From positions 1-64,000 of the forward strand of contig NZ_JACOPN010000002.1 of assembly GCF_014287875.1 (NCBI RefSeq): a stretch of 64,000 bases of DNA, written 5' to 3'. Origin of the DNA: Flintibacter faecis (GTDB lineage: Bacteria; Bacillota; Clostridia; Oscillospirales; Oscillospiraceae). The position numbers and the translations under genes were made by a program. Positions 29,717 through 37,791 of the stretch are shown one piece after another (the first letter of the stretch is position 1; every line of letters starts with the position of its first letter). The notes beneath the pieces are model-generated. The model was not told the origin of the DNA. It worked only from the letters and a program-made list of their open reading frames with translations, and made no database searches.

Positions 29717-32152
29717 TCAAAGTCCGTCCTCTACTACGTTGGAGAACTGGACCTCGATGACGGTGCCGATGGGGGCCGTTTCGCCGCTGGCCACGCTCTG
29801 GCCGCTGGCGGTGGTGGAATTTCCGTAATAGGTGGACACACCGGAGGCCCGCATGAAGAAGCCGCTGTCCTCCAGCCGCTTTTTGGCCGACTCATAACTC
29901 AGACCCACCACATTGGGTACGGTGCCCGTCTCCTCCGGCGCGGCGCTGCCCAGGTACAAAATGACCTTGGACCCGCCGGGGACCGCGGCCCCCGAGGCCG
30001 GGATCTGTGCGGTGACGGTGTCCCCCTCGCCCACGGTGCGGCTGCTCAGTCCCTTCTTCCGCAGGGTGCTCTCCGCCGCATCCACCGTCATGCCGGACAC
30101 CCGGGGCGTGACCACGTCCACCGCTGCGGACTCCTCCGCCGTGTACTTCTTCTCCACGCCCATATAGTCCAGAATGTCCGCGATCAGGGGACCGACTTTC
30201 GGGGCGGCCATGTTGCCGCCGCTGATATATACGCCTGTGGTGGAATAGTGGCTGCCGGGGGAGGCCTCCTGGGGCTTGTCATAGGCCAGCAGTACAATGA
30301 CCTCCGGGTCGTCCGCCGGGGCAAAACCCATGAAGGAGACGATGGTGCGCCCCTCCTCCTGGGTCTCGGAGGAGCCCGTCTTGCCGCCGATGCGGTAACC
30401 GGCCACATAGGCGTTTTTGCCCGTGCCCTCAGACACCACGCTCTCCAGGATCTTGCTCACCCGCTGGCTGGTCTCCTGGCTGACCACCTGGCGGACCACA
30501 GTGGGCTGAGTGTTCTCCGCCACCGTCTTGTCCCGGGTACTCACCGACTGGACCACATAGGGCTTTACCAGGTCGCCGCCGTTGATGGTGGCGGCAAAGG
30601 CGGTGATCATCTGCAGGGGGGTGACCTCAAAGCGCTGGCCGAAAGAGGCCACCGCCAGGTCCACGTTGGTCATCTTCTCCCGCCTCCAATAGGCGTCCTT
30701 CAAGCTGGCCTCGCCGGGCAGGTCGATGCCCGTCTGCTCGGTCATGCCAAAGGCCTCGAAATAGTCATAGAATTTGCTCAGCCCCAGCCGCTGGCCGATC
30801 TGCATAAAGGCGGGGTTACAGGAGTTCTGCACCGCCTGAGCCAGAGTCTGCGCGCCGTGTCCCGTGCGCTTGGAGCAGCTAATGGGCTTGTCGTATCCGG
30901 CCACTTTATAAGAGCCGCTGCAATAGAAGGTGTCGTTTTCCGACACCACCCCCTCCTCCAGGGCGGAGGCCAGCACCACCGCCTTGAAGGTGGAGCCCGG
31001 CTCATACCGGGAGTCCAGAGCCTTGCTGCGCCACTGGGTGTTCACCGCATTGGAATAGGCCTGGGCCTGGGCCTGCTCCAAAAGCTCGGCATCCGTCAGC
31101 TTTTCCGGATTGTTTTGTTTCAGGTTGGCATAGATGTCGTTGGCATCCTGCTCCATCTCCTGGTTGAGGAGCTGGTCGGTGATGGTGGAGTAGTTGTTGG
31201 GATCGAAGCCGGGGGAGCTGGCCATGGCCAGAATCGCCCCCGTCTTGGGGTTCATCACGATGCAGAAGGCCCCGTTGCGCACGTCATAGGCCTTGATCCC
31301 CTCGGCCAGGGTTTTCTCCGCATAGGACTGGATGGTGGCATCGATGGTCAGGGTCAGGTCATAGCCGTCGATGGCATCGATAAATTCGGAATAGTTGTTA
31401 TACATCTGGGTGCCCGCACCGGTGCGGGTGGTGATGACCCGGCCTGCCGTGCCCTTGAGCACGTCGTCATAGGCCGCCTCGATGCCCACCGCGCCCCCCT
31501 CGGCATTGACAAATCCCAGGGTCTGGGCCGCCAGACTGGCATAGGGGTAATACCGCTGGGTCCCCGCCACCAGATAGAGATAGTGGGAGGTCTTGTTCTG
31601 GACGATATAGTCCCGGATGGCCTTGGCATCCTCCTCCTCGATCTTGGTCTTGATCTCCCGGTAGGAGTACTCCGTGGCCCGGACCTGTTTTTCCAGCTTC
31701 TCCTGGTCCAGATTGGGGATCAGGCCCATCAGGTCCTTCACCAGCTGGTCCTGGGCCGCCTTCACCGCGGCGTTCCAGGCCCCCTCGTTCAGGCTGCCGT
31801 CGTCGTCTGTATAGTCCTTCTTGTCCACGCAGTCCTGCATCAGGTCCTTGGGGGATAGGATCAGATTATACACCGTGGCCGACATGGCCAGCACGTTGCC
31901 GTTGCAGTCATAGATGTTGCCCCGGGCGGCGGAGACAGACAGGTCCAGGGTCTGCTGCTTGGTGGCGCGGCTCTGATAGTCCTCATGGCGGACGATAGCC
32001 ACATCCCACAGTCTCCAAAACAGCGGGACAAACAGCATCACGCCGCACAGCACCATCAAAATGACGGTCCGCTTGAAAATGGTCCGTTTGGAGCGCCGCT
32101 CCCGGGCGGCGGCCACTTCGCTGCTGTGTCGTTTTTCCTGTCTGCCCTCCAT
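29717..32152 (-). CDS. Class B penicillin-binding transpeptidase with PASTA domains (PBP2B/SpoVD-like)
   Basis: The product has 811 residues from the ATG at 32152, after GGGAGG. It has a short basic cytoplasmic tail, one membrane helix (about 35-55), a pedestal domain opening with SAARGNIYDCNGNVLAMS, and the transpeptidase domain with all three active-site motifs: SRYEPGSTFKAVV (Ser-x-x-Lys), QNSCNPAFMQ (SxN-like SCN) and GGKTGSSET (KTG). Two PASTA repeats follow (from about 665: VDVVTPRVSGMTVDAAESTLRKKGL and GTVPNVVGLSYESAKKRLEDSGF). It cross-links septal peptidoglycan with FtsW. Gene position after ftsL fits both the vegetative PBP2B and the sporulation SpoVD; only one gene is present here, so the split of roles cannot be told. 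Confidence 0.93.
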   Translation of the reverse strand: MEGRQEKRHSSEVAAARERRSKRTIFKRTVILMVLCGVMLFVPLFWRLWDVAIVRHEDYQSRATKQQTLDLSVSAARGNIYDCNGNVLAMSATVYNLILSPKDLMQDCVDKKDYTDDDGSLNEGAWNAAVKAAQDQLVKDLMGLIPNLDQEKLEKQVRATEYSYREIKTKIEEEDAKAIRDYIVQNKTSHYLYLVAGTQRYYPYASLAAQTLGFVNAEGGAVGIEAAYDDVLKGTAGRVITTRTGAGTQMYNNYSEFIDAIDGYDLTLTIDATIQSYAEKTLAEGIKAYDVRNGAFCIVMNPKTGAILAMASSPGFDPNNYSTITDQLLNQEMEQDANDIYANLKQNNPEKLTDAELLEQAQAQAYSNAVNTQWRSKALDSRYEPGSTFKAVVLASALEEGVVSENDTFYCSGSYKVAGYDKPISCSKRTGHGAQTLAQAVQNSCNPAFMQIGQRLGLSKFYDYFEAFGMTEQTGIDLPGEASLKDAYWRREKMTNVDLAVASFGQRFEVTPLQMITAFAATINGGDLVKPYVVQSVSTRDKTVAENTQPTVVRQVVSQETSQRVSKILESVVSEGTGKNAYVAGYRIGGKTGSSETQEEGRTIVSFMGFAPADDPEVIVLLAYDKPQEASPGSHYSTTGVYISGGNMAAPKVGPLIADILDYMGVEKKYTAEESAAVDVVTPRVSGMTVDAAESTLRKKGLSSRTVGEGDTVTAQIPASGAAVPGGSKVILYLGSAAPEETGTVPNVVGLSYESAKKRLEDSGFFMRASGVSTYYGNSTTASGQSVASGETAPIGTVIEVQFSNVVEDGL

Positions 32153-32178
32153 AGGCGGATCCCTCCCCTTTGCGGTAT

Positions 32179-32211
32179 AAGGGCGCAAGAAAATTTCTTT
32201 CTTGCGCCCTT
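32179..32211 (-). promoter_or_regulatory. Strong intercistronic hairpin between ftsL and pbp
   Basis: GGGCGCAAGAAA pairs with TTTCTTGCGCCC around a short AT loop. On the minus strand only TTATAC follows, so it is a weak terminator at best; it may tune the ftsL:pbp ratio by partial termination or mRNA processing. Confidence 0.6.
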
Positions 32212-32265
32212 GTCTGTTCTCTCTGGTTTGTGTTCGGCTGACCCTGGGTCCACTCTATGCGCGCT

Positions 32266-32829
32266 TCAGCGGAAGTATTCGATCATGTCGCCCACAATGG
32301 TCTTCACGCTTTGGATGGCCCCGGACAGACCGCCCTGGCCCTCCTCCTGGCCGTACAGCACCACGCTGTCCGGCTCGGACAGATCGATATATACCACCTG
32401 GTCTCCGGTGGGGCGGACCATGGTGTCGCCCACGGTGTTCTGGATGGTATCCAGGTCAAACACCTTCTCATACTGGGCCGACAGGGTGGCGTTTTCGGTC
32501 TGCAGCTTGGTCATCTGGCTGCGGAGGGAGGCGACCTCCCCGTTGAGCACGGTGTACTGCACATGGCTCAACAGCAGCAGCACCGCAAAGGCGGCCACGG
32601 CCAAAAAGCCGATGACGGCAAAGGGGGCCACATGTCCGGCCTGGCGCACCTGTACCTGGGCGCGCTTCAGTTCCTGGCGGCGGACGTGTTCCCGCTGTTT
32701 GGGCTGGGGGCGGCGATGCTGTTCCTCCTCCCGGCGGGGCAGCCGGATGGCTCCCCCCTCATAGGCCGGGGCATAGGCCACGCTTCTATAAGTATTATAC
32801 TGTGTTGCTTCGCGTCGGCGGGAGGCCAT
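32266..32829 (-). CDS. ftsL: FtsL-like division protein
   Basis: The product has 187 residues from the ATG at 32829 (GGAG 8 bp upstream; ATG 32850 is too close to its GGGAG). A basic cytoplasmic region of about 70 residues, rich in Arg and Gln, precedes one membrane helix (APFAVIGFLAVAAFAVLLLLSHVQ) and a short coiled coil (LNGEVASLRSQMTKLQTENATLSAQYEKV). This is the architecture of FtsL/DivIC. It ends in a charged tail with PDSVVLYGQEEGQGG. FtsL partners with FtsQ and DivIC to activate the septal synthase. Its position between rsmH and pbp is the usual one and supports the name, since FtsL sequences diverge strongly. Confidence 0.85.
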   Translation of the reverse strand: MASRRREATQYNTYRSVAYAPAYEGGAIRLPRREEEQHRRPQPKQREHVRRQELKRAQVQVRQAGHVAPFAVIGFLAVAAFAVLLLLSHVQYTVLNGEVASLRSQMTKLQTENATLSAQYEKVFDLDTIQNTVGDTMVRPTGDQVVYIDLSEPDSVVLYGQEEGQGGLSGAIQSVKTIVGDMIEYFR

Positions 32830-32915
32830 ACCGCTCACTCCGTTTCTCATTTGCTCCCCGGTCGTCTAAGGGCATCGGGGGCCGATGGAAAGAAAACGCT
32901 CTCTCCTTTGTGCGA

Positions 32916-33857
32916 TCACTTGATCTTTTCCGCCACGCGCAGCTTGGCGCTGCGTGCGCGGGGGTTTTCGTCGATCTCCTGCTGGGTGGGCAGGATGGGC
33001 TTTTTGTTCACCAGCTTGATGTCCGGCGTTTTCCCGCACACACAAACGGGGAAATCCGGCGGGCAGGTGCAGCCCTTGGCAAACTGGGCAAACCCGTTTT
33101 TTACGATGCGGTCCTCCAGCGAGTGGAAGGTGATCACCGCCAGACGGCCGCCCCGGTTCAGCTTGGGCACCGCTCCCCGGATCATCCGGTCCACCGAGGC
33201 CAGCTCATCGTTCACCGCGATGCGGATGGCCTGAAAGCTCCGCTTGGCCGGGTGCTGCTTCTCCCGCAGGGCCCGGGCGGGCATGGCGCTTTTGATCACG
33301 TCCACCAGCTCCAAGGTGGTCTCAATGGGCTTCTCTTCCCTCCGGCGGACGATGGCCGCCGCGATCTGGGGGGCACAGCGCTCCTCGCCGTATTGGTGCA
33401 GAATACGGCGCAGTTCCTCCTGGCTCCACCCGTTCACGATATCTGCCGCCGTCAGCCCCTCGCTGCGGTCCATGCGCATATCCAGGGGGGCATCGGCCAT
33501 GTAGGAAAAGCCCCGGGACCCGTCGTCCAGCTGGGGGGAGGACACCCCCAGGTCGAACAGCATCCCGTCCGCCCCGGCGATCCCTAGGTCGTCCAGGATA
33601 TCGGCCACCTGGTCAAAGTTGCTGTGGACCAGGGTGACACGGTCCATCCAGTCCGCCAGCCGCTCTTGGGCGGCATCTAAGGCAGCCTGGTCCCGGTCCA
33701 CGCAGATGAGCCGCCCCGTGGTCAGCCTCCGGGCGATCTCCCGGCTGTGTCCGGCCCGGCCCAGGGTCCCGTCCAGATAGATCCCGTCCGGGCGGATATT
33801 CAGTCCTTGGATACACTCGTCCAGCAGCACCGGGCGGTGGGTAAATACCTCACTCAT
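32916..33857 (-). CDS. rsmH: 16S rRNA m4C1402 methyltransferase RsmH
   Basis: The product has 313 residues. RsmH adds a methyl group to N4 of C1402 in the 16S rRNA decoding centre, using SAM. Landmarks: HRPVLLDECIQGLNI, YLDGTLGRAGHSREIA (SAM-binding GTxGxGGHS-type motif), CVDRDQAALDAA, DGMLFDLGVSSPQLDDGSRGFSYM, PLDMRMD, and FHSLEDRIVKNGF. It starts 2 bp after the mraZ stop (TGATATG), so the two are translationally coupled. Length and order are standard for the start of a dcw cluster. Confidence 0.97.
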   Translation of the reverse strand: MSEVFTHRPVLLDECIQGLNIRPDGIYLDGTLGRAGHSREIARRLTTGRLICVDRDQAALDAAQERLADWMDRVTLVHSNFDQVADILDDLGIAGADGMLFDLGVSSPQLDDGSRGFSYMADAPLDMRMDRSEGLTAADIVNGWSQEELRRILHQYGEERCAPQIAAAIVRRREEKPIETTLELVDVIKSAMPARALREKQHPAKRSFQAIRIAVNDELASVDRMIRGAVPKLNRGGRLAVITFHSLEDRIVKNGFAQFAKGCTCPPDFPVCVCGKTPDIKLVNKKPILPTQQEIDENPRARSAKLRVAEKIK

Positions 33858-33858
33858 A

Positions 33859-34275
33859 TCAGAACCCCAACTCCGCCATGCAGGCGGCCATTTTTTCCGG
33901 CGTCATGTCCTCTTCCTCCTGGGCGTGCCAGGCATCGGCCGACCAGATCTCCGCCCGGTCGTTCACACCGATGATGACGGTATCCTTCTCCAGCCCCGCG
34001 TATTTGCGCAGCTTGGCGGGAACCACGATGCGGCCCTGGCTGTCCGGCTCGCACTTGGCGGCATTGGCAAATAGCAGGCGCATGGTCTTGGACTGACTCA
34101 TGGGCAGGGCGGCGATCTTTTCGGTGATCTTGTCCCAAGTGGATTGGGGATAGATGGCCAGGCAGGCATCCACGCCCACGGCCAGATAAAAGGTCTCCCC
34201 CAACTCGCCCCGGAGCTTAGCGGGAATGAACAGACGGCCCTTGGCATCGATGCTGTGCTCGTATGTGCCGGTCAC
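33859..34275 (-). CDS. mraZ: Transcriptional regulator MraZ
   Basis: The product has 138 residues. The GTG at 34275 is chosen because GGAGGAGTGAAGGAC lies just upstream and TGTYEHSIDAKGR matches the usual MraZ N-terminus; longer frames extend into the operator. Two SpoVT/AbrB-like DXXXR repeats are visible: HSIDAKGRLFIPAKLR and CEPDSQGRIVVPAKLRKYAG. MraZ forms ring-shaped oligomers and binds direct repeats upstream of its own operon to control division and cell wall genes. Four such repeats lie immediately upstream here (34289-34339). It is the first gene of the dcw cluster. Confidence 0.96.
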   Translation of the reverse strand: MTGTYEHSIDAKGRLFIPAKLRGELGETFYLAVGVDACLAIYPQSTWDKITEKIAALPMSQSKTMRLLFANAAKCEPDSQGRIVVPAKLRKYAGLEKDTVIIGVNDRAEIWSADAWHAQEEEDMTPEKMAACMAELGF

Positions 34276-34288
34276 GTCCTTCACTCCT

Positions 34289-34339
34289 CCCCACTTACGC
34301 TCCACTTTGCGGGCATTTACTCCACCTTGCCCCACTCTT
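34289..34339 (-). promoter_or_regulatory. MraZ operator: four phased GTGG boxes
   Basis: Read on the minus strand the boxes are AGAGTGGGG, AAGGTGGAG, AAAGTGGAG and TAAGTGGGG, with core spacings of 10, 20 and 11 bp, so all lie on one face of the helix. They sit between the -10 box and the mraZ start. AAAGTGG-type direct repeats are the known MraZ target, which supports autoregulation. Confidence 0.7.
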
Positions 34340-34346
34340 GTTTTTT

Positions 34347-34375
34347 AGTATAAAAGCTGTTGACATAAAAATCAA
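34347..34375 (-). promoter_or_regulatory. Promoter of the dcw cluster
   Basis: On the minus strand, TTGATT is followed after 17 bp by TATACT. The start of transcription falls at the edge of the MraZ boxes. Confidence 0.8.
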
Positions 34376-34398
34376 GAGTTTTTTCCAATTCCGCACAG

Positions 34399-34436
34399 AA
34401 AAAAACCGCCGATTTTCCGCAAAATCGGCGGTTTTC
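34399..34436 (-). terminator. Terminator of the aspS2-gatCAB operon
   Basis: AAACCGCCGATTTT pairs with AAAATCGGCGGTTT; T runs on both strands make it bidirectional. Confidence 0.88.
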
Positions 34437-34525
34437 CCATTGGAACATGCGTTTTATTTCACTTTATATCGTGACATTTTTCCTGTAATTGCACAGTTTT
34501 CCACTGATCTTTCCACATTTTTGGG

Positions 34526-35974
34526 TCAAATATTCCCTTCGTGGACCTGACACAGGGCCTTCTCCACCGCCTGTTTTACTCCGGCGGGGTCGGCCTTGCC
34601 CTTCAACTGCCGCATGGCCTGGCCCACCAGGAACCCGGCAACCTTTTGGTTGCCCCCCTGATAGTCGGCCACCGCCGCGGGGTTGTCCTTCAGCACCCGG
34701 GCCACCGTCTGTTCCACCAGGGCGGTATCGTTCACCTGCTCCAGGCCGTGGTCCTGCACATAGCGCTCCACATCCCCGTTGTCGGGGAACACCGCCCGGA
34801 ACACTTTGGCCGCCGTGTTCCGGTTCAGGCGGCCTGCATCTACCAGGGCAATGAGCCGGGCCAGGTTGTCCGGGGTCAGCTTCATCTGCTTCGGCTCAAT
34901 GGCCTCCTCCTTCAGGCGGCGCATCATCTCCCCCAGCATCCAGTGGCAAACCTCTTTCGCCTGGGCGCCGCAGGCCACCGCCGCCTCGAAAAAGTCCACC
35001 AGGGCCTTCTGAGCGGTGATGAGCTTGGCGTCCTGCTCCGACAGGCCATAGTCCCGCTGATACCGGGTCTGGCGCTCCGGGGCCATCTCGGGCTGCTGCG
35101 CCCGCAGGCCCTGCAGGAATTCCTCCGTCAGCTCCAGGGGCGGGATGTCCGGCTCAGGGAAATAGCGATAGTCCTGGGCGCTCTCTTTGCTGCGCATGGA
35201 GAAGGTGGCGTCCTTGTTGTCGTCCCAGCGCCGGGTCTCCTGGATGACCCGCTTGCCCTCCTCGATGCACTCGATCTGCCGCCGGGTCTCATAGGCGATG
35301 GCCCGGGTGATGGCCTTGAAGGAGTTTAAGTTCTTCATCTCCGTGCGGGTGCCCAGTTCCTCTGACCCGGCGGGGCGGACGGACAGGTTTACGTCGCACC
35401 GGAGGGAGCCCTCCTGCATCTTGCAGTCGGACACACCCATATACTCCAGGGTGGAGCGCAGCTTCTCCAGATAGGCCACCACCTCCTCCGCCGTGCGGAA
35501 GTCCGGCTCGGTGACGATCTCCACCAGGGGCACACCGCAGCGGTTATAGTCGCACCGGGTCTGGTCGATCCAGGGGTCGTGGACCAGCTTGCCCGCATCC
35601 TCCTCCATATGCAGCTCGTGGATGCGGATGTCCTTCTCCCCCGCCGCCGTGGTAATGGACACACGGCCGTTCACCCCGATGGGCACATACAGCTGGGACA
35701 CCTGATAGGCCTTGGGCAGGTCGGGATAGAAATAGTTCTTCCGGTCAAACCGATGGCGGCGGTTCACCGTGCAGTTCAGGGCCAGGGCGGTCTTGGCGGC
35801 AAACTCCACCACCTTTTTGTTCACCACCGGCAGAGTGCCCGGCATGCCGGTACACACGGGGCAGCAGTGGGTGTTGGGCGCGCCGCCGAACTGGGTGGTG
35901 CAGGAGCAGAATATCTTGGTCCTGGTGGCCAGCTCCACGTGGGTCTCCAGACCGATTACCGTCTCCCATGTCAT
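34526..35974 (-). CDS. gatB: Asp/Glu-tRNA amidotransferase subunit B
   Basis: The product has 482 residues. GatB binds misacylated tRNA and phosphorylates the bound Asp or Glu before amidation with ammonia from GatA. Visible are the N-terminal VIGLETHVELATRTKIFC, the zinc-site cysteines (CSC..THCCPVC), PDLPKAYQVSQ, RIHELHMEEDAGKLVHD, YNRCGVPLVEIVTEPDFRTAEEVVAYL, QEGSLRCDVNLSVRP, and EMKNLNSFKA. The C-terminal YqeY-like helical domain follows (KVFRAVFPDNGDVERYVQDHGL). It is the last gene of the operon, 1 bp after gatA, and is followed by a strong terminator. Confidence 0.97.
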   Translation of the reverse strand: MTWETVIGLETHVELATRTKIFCSCTTQFGGAPNTHCCPVCTGMPGTLPVVNKKVVEFAAKTALALNCTVNRRHRFDRKNYFYPDLPKAYQVSQLYVPIGVNGRVSITTAAGEKDIRIHELHMEEDAGKLVHDPWIDQTRCDYNRCGVPLVEIVTEPDFRTAEEVVAYLEKLRSTLEYMGVSDCKMQEGSLRCDVNLSVRPAGSEELGTRTEMKNLNSFKAITRAIAYETRRQIECIEEGKRVIQETRRWDDNKDATFSMRSKESAQDYRYFPEPDIPPLELTEEFLQGLRAQQPEMAPERQTRYQRDYGLSEQDAKLITAQKALVDFFEAAVACGAQAKEVCHWMLGEMMRRLKEEAIEPKQMKLTPDNLARLIALVDAGRLNRNTAAKVFRAVFPDNGDVERYVQDHGLEQVNDTALVEQTVARVLKDNPAAVADYQGGNQKVAGFLVGQAMRQLKGKADPAGVKQAVEKALCQVHEGNI

Positions 35975-35975
35975 G

Positions 35976-37472
35976 TCAGACCGCCTCCTTCTTTTCCGCT
36001 TGTTCCGCCTGTCCCTGACCGGGGCGGCGCTTGTGATAGTCCGTGTCCAGCTGGAAGGCGTGGGCCGCGTTCAGCACCTTGTCCTCCCCCAGGGGCGGGC
36101 CGATGAGCTGGCAGCCGATGGGCAGGCCCTTCTCGTCAAAGCCGCAGGGCATGGACAGCCCGGGCAGCCCCGCCAGGTTCACCGACACGGTGTAAATGTC
36201 GCTGAGATACATCTGCAGGGGGTCCGACAGGCTCTCCCCCAGCTTGGGGGCCGTGGTGGGGGCCACGGGGGTGAGCATCACGTCGCAGCGGGTGAACGCG
36301 TCGTCAAAGGCCTTTTTGATCAGTCCCTTCACCTGGAGGGCCTTTTTATAATAGGCATCGTAATAGCCCGCCGACAGCACAAAGGAGCCCAGCAGGATGC
36401 GCCGCTTCACCTCCGCCCCAAAGCCCTGGGTGCGGGTGCGGCAGTATAGGTCGGTCAAATCCTCATAGTCCTGGGCCCGCCAGCCGTATTTCACCCCGTC
36501 GAACCGGGACAGGTTGGAGCTGGCCTCGGCGGCGGCGATGATATAATAGGTGGGGATGACATATTGCATCACCGGGAAGTCGAACTCCACCAGCTCCGCT
36601 CCCCGGGCCTTCAGCGTCTGGGCCGCCCGGAGGACTCCCTGGCGCACCGCCGGGTCCAGGCCGTCGCCGAAGCAGTCGGCGGGGAGGCCGATCTTCATGC
36701 CCCGCACGTCCCCGGTGAGCCCGGCCAACAGGCCGCCGGCGGGCACGTCCAGGCTGGTGCCGTCCCTGGGGTCCTTGCCCATCACGGCATCCAGCACGGC
36801 GGCGCAGTCGGCGGCATCCCGGGCCAGGGGACCCATCTGATCCAGAGAGGAGGCGTAGGCGATGAGCCCATACCGGGACACCGCCCCATAGGTGGGCTTC
36901 ATCCCCGTCACGCCGCAGTAGGCGGCGGGCTGGCGGATGGACCCGCCGGTGTCAGAACCGACGGCGTACCAGCAATCTCCCTCCGCCACGGCGGCGGCGG
37001 CCCCGCCGGAGGAGCCCCCTGGCACCCGTTCCCGGTCCCAGGGGTTGCGAGTGGGCCCGTAATAGGAGGTCTCGGTGGTGGAGCCCATGGCGAACTCGTC
37101 CATGTTCACCTTGCCCAGGCACACCGCCCCCTGCTCCCCCAGCCGCTCCACCAGCGTGGCGTCATAGGGGGGCACAAAGCCGGTCAAAATTTTGCTGGCA
37201 CAGGTGGTGGACACGCCCTTGGTGCAGATGTTGTCCTTCAGCGCCATGGGCACCCCGGCCAGGGGGCCGGCGCACTTTCCCGCCGCCAGCTGCTGCTCGA
37301 TCTCCCGGGCCCGGTCCAGCGCCCGGTCCGCAGTGACGGCCACAAAGGCCCCGTTCTCCTTGGTCTCCTCCATCCGGTCCAGGGCCGCCCGGGCGGCCTG
37401 GGTGGGGGATACCTCCCCCTGTCTGATCGCCGCACCCAGCTCCAGGGCGGTCAAGTCAAAGATATCGCTCAT
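35976..37472 (-). CDS. gatA: Asp/Glu-tRNA amidotransferase subunit A
   Basis: The product has 498 residues, an amidase-signature enzyme that releases ammonia from glutamine for GatB. Catalytic Lys is in AGVPMALKDNICTKG (about residue 79). The Ser-cis-Ser part lies in VPGGSSGGAAAAVAEGDCWYAVGSDTGGSIRQPAAYCGVTGMKPTYG (about 150-190). The start follows GGGAGGGAGAAGT. Gene order gatC-gatA-gatB is standard. Paired with the upstream archaeal-type AspRS, its main task here is probably Asn-tRNA(Asn) formation, though GatCAB usually also makes Gln-tRNA(Gln). Confidence 0.97.
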   Translation of the reverse strand: MSDIFDLTALELGAAIRQGEVSPTQAARAALDRMEETKENGAFVAVTADRALDRAREIEQQLAAGKCAGPLAGVPMALKDNICTKGVSTTCASKILTGFVPPYDATLVERLGEQGAVCLGKVNMDEFAMGSTTETSYYGPTRNPWDRERVPGGSSGGAAAAVAEGDCWYAVGSDTGGSIRQPAAYCGVTGMKPTYGAVSRYGLIAYASSLDQMGPLARDAADCAAVLDAVMGKDPRDGTSLDVPAGGLLAGLTGDVRGMKIGLPADCFGDGLDPAVRQGVLRAAQTLKARGAELVEFDFPVMQYVIPTYYIIAAAEASSNLSRFDGVKYGWRAQDYEDLTDLYCRTRTQGFGAEVKRRILLGSFVLSAGYYDAYYKKALQVKGLIKKAFDDAFTRCDVMLTPVAPTTAPKLGESLSDPLQMYLSDIYTVSVNLAGLPGLSMPCGFDEKGLPIGCQLIGPPLGEDKVLNAAHAFQLDTDYHKRRPGQGQAEQAEKKEAV

Positions 37473-37485
37473 ACTTCTCCCTCCC

Positions 37486-37773
37486 TTATTCCACCGTCTT
37501 GGGCACCAGAAATGCCTCGTCGTCCGCCGCCGGGGCGTTTTTCAGCAGCGCCCCCCGGTCCATGGAGGGCTGCACCTCGTCCTCCCGCAGCACGTTCTTC
37601 ACAGGGAACACGTGGCTCAGGGGTTCCACATCCGAAGTGTCCAGGGTGTTCAGGGTGTCCATATAGGCCAGAATGCCCTCCAGGTCCCCAGCCATTTTGG
37701 CCTTCTCCTCCTCCGGCAGACGCAGCCGGGACAGCTGGGAGATGTGGTCGATCAGCTCTGTGGTGATTTTCAT
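37486..37773 (-). CDS. gatC: Asp/Glu-tRNA amidotransferase subunit C
   Basis: The product has 95 residues. GatC is the small belt-like subunit that stabilises GatA on GatB. It shows the typical N-terminal helix ITTELIDHISQLSRLRLPEEEKAKM, LEGILAYMDTLNTLDTSDVEPLSHV, and the acidic middle with NVLREDEVQPSMDRGALLKNAPA. The ATG follows GGAGAAGCCAT. It lies 18 bp after aspS2 and 13 bp before gatA, clearly one operon. Confidence 0.95.
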   Translation of the reverse strand: MKITTELIDHISQLSRLRLPEEEKAKMAGDLEGILAYMDTLNTLDTSDVEPLSHVFPVKNVLREDEVQPSMDRGALLKNAPAADDEAFLVPKTVE

Positions 37774-37791
37774 ATGGCTTCTCCTCTCTCG

